Shown piece after piece: positions 5,638 through 5,820 of a stretch of 5,820 nt of DNA (position 1 is its first letter; the number at the start of each line of letters is the position of its first letter). The notes below the pieces were generated by a model. The model did not search any database and was not told the origin of the DNA. It saw only the letters and a list, made by a program, of their open reading frames with translations. The DNA is taken from NCBI GenBank assembly GCA_022361535.1, contig JAKSAU010000597.1, forward strand, positions 1-5,820, read 5' to 3'. A program made the translations under genes and the position numbers. The DNA comes from Desulfobacterales bacterium (GTDB lineage Bacteria; Desulfobacterota; Desulfobacteria; Desulfobacterales; Desulfobacteraceae).

Positions 5638-5820
5638 TTGAGCGATAAGAATACAGCTAAAATAGAGACCCGAAGTTTTTTGGATGTAAAAAAAGAGTTG
5701 TACTCATCCAAGGGTTACCTCATTTTTGAAAATGATATAAACCAATCTGACGAATCTCTGTTTTCTGAAACACTTCAAATCTATCACTTTCTGGAAAAAC
5801 ATCAGATGATCTGGCAGAAA
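5638..5820 (+). CDS. Unrecognised reading frame, 5' part only (hypothetical protein)
   Basis: An open frame of at least 61 codons runs off the window. The best available start is a TTG at 5638, 102 bases after the ATPase stop, preceded by a purine-rich stretch (GAGAGAAG, 5629-5636) that is a weak, closely spaced Shine-Dalgarno candidate. An in-frame stop at 5614 limits how far upstream it can begin, and no ATG or GTG lies between. The translation begins LSDKNTAKIETRSF and continues with KKELYSSKGYLIFEND and LQIYHFLEKHQMIWQK: soluble-looking, charged, with no signal peptide or membrane segment. I do not recognise the family. Same strand and short gap suggest it may belong to the importer operon, in which case it could be a catabolic enzyme for the imported compound, but that is only context. 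Confidence 0.5.
   Translation, partial: MSDKNTAKIETRSFLDVKKELYSSKGYLIFENDINQSDESLFSETLQIYHFLEKHQMIWQK

Overview
The window reads as one regulatory and transport locus from a Gram-negative, probably proteobacterial, anaerobe or soil/sediment organism. The clues are a cleavable signal peptide on a periplasmic binding protein, a sigma-54 activator with a matching -24/-12 promoter, and protein sequences resembling those of Desulfobacterota (Deltaproteobacteria). That lineage is an impression from protein style, not a demonstrated assignment. All recognised genes lie on the + strand.

Layout: (1) 1-582 is the C-terminal third of a YtcJ-like metal-dependent amidohydrolase, cut by the window edge. 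(2) 569-1990 is a PAS / AAA+ / HTH sigma-54-dependent transcriptional activator whose start codon overlaps the end of the amidohydrolase gene. (3) 1991-2413 is a 423-base non-coding control region. It holds two near-identical GATTCA-N4-TGAATC inverted repeats, a third degenerate copy between them, an IHF-like site, a well-spaced sigma-54 promoter (2224-2238) and a leader of about 164 nt. (4) 2414-5535 is a complete polar amino acid ABC importer: binding protein, two membrane permeases and ATPase. (5) 5638-5820 is the start of an unrecognised reading frame that runs off the window.

Proposed logic: the PAS domain of the activator senses an unknown small molecule. The activator binds the three upstream repeats, contacts sigma-54 RNA polymerase by DNA looping, and switches on the importer. 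The translationally coupled amidohydrolase suggests that the same compound, or an amide derivative of it, is hydrolysed in the cytoplasm. The importer, activator and promoter are read directly from sequence. The substrate and the wiring between them are inference.

No tRNA, rRNA, CRISPR array, insertion sequence or convincing intrinsic terminator was seen. The most distinctive content is the cis-regulatory array at 1995-2238 rather than a new protein system.
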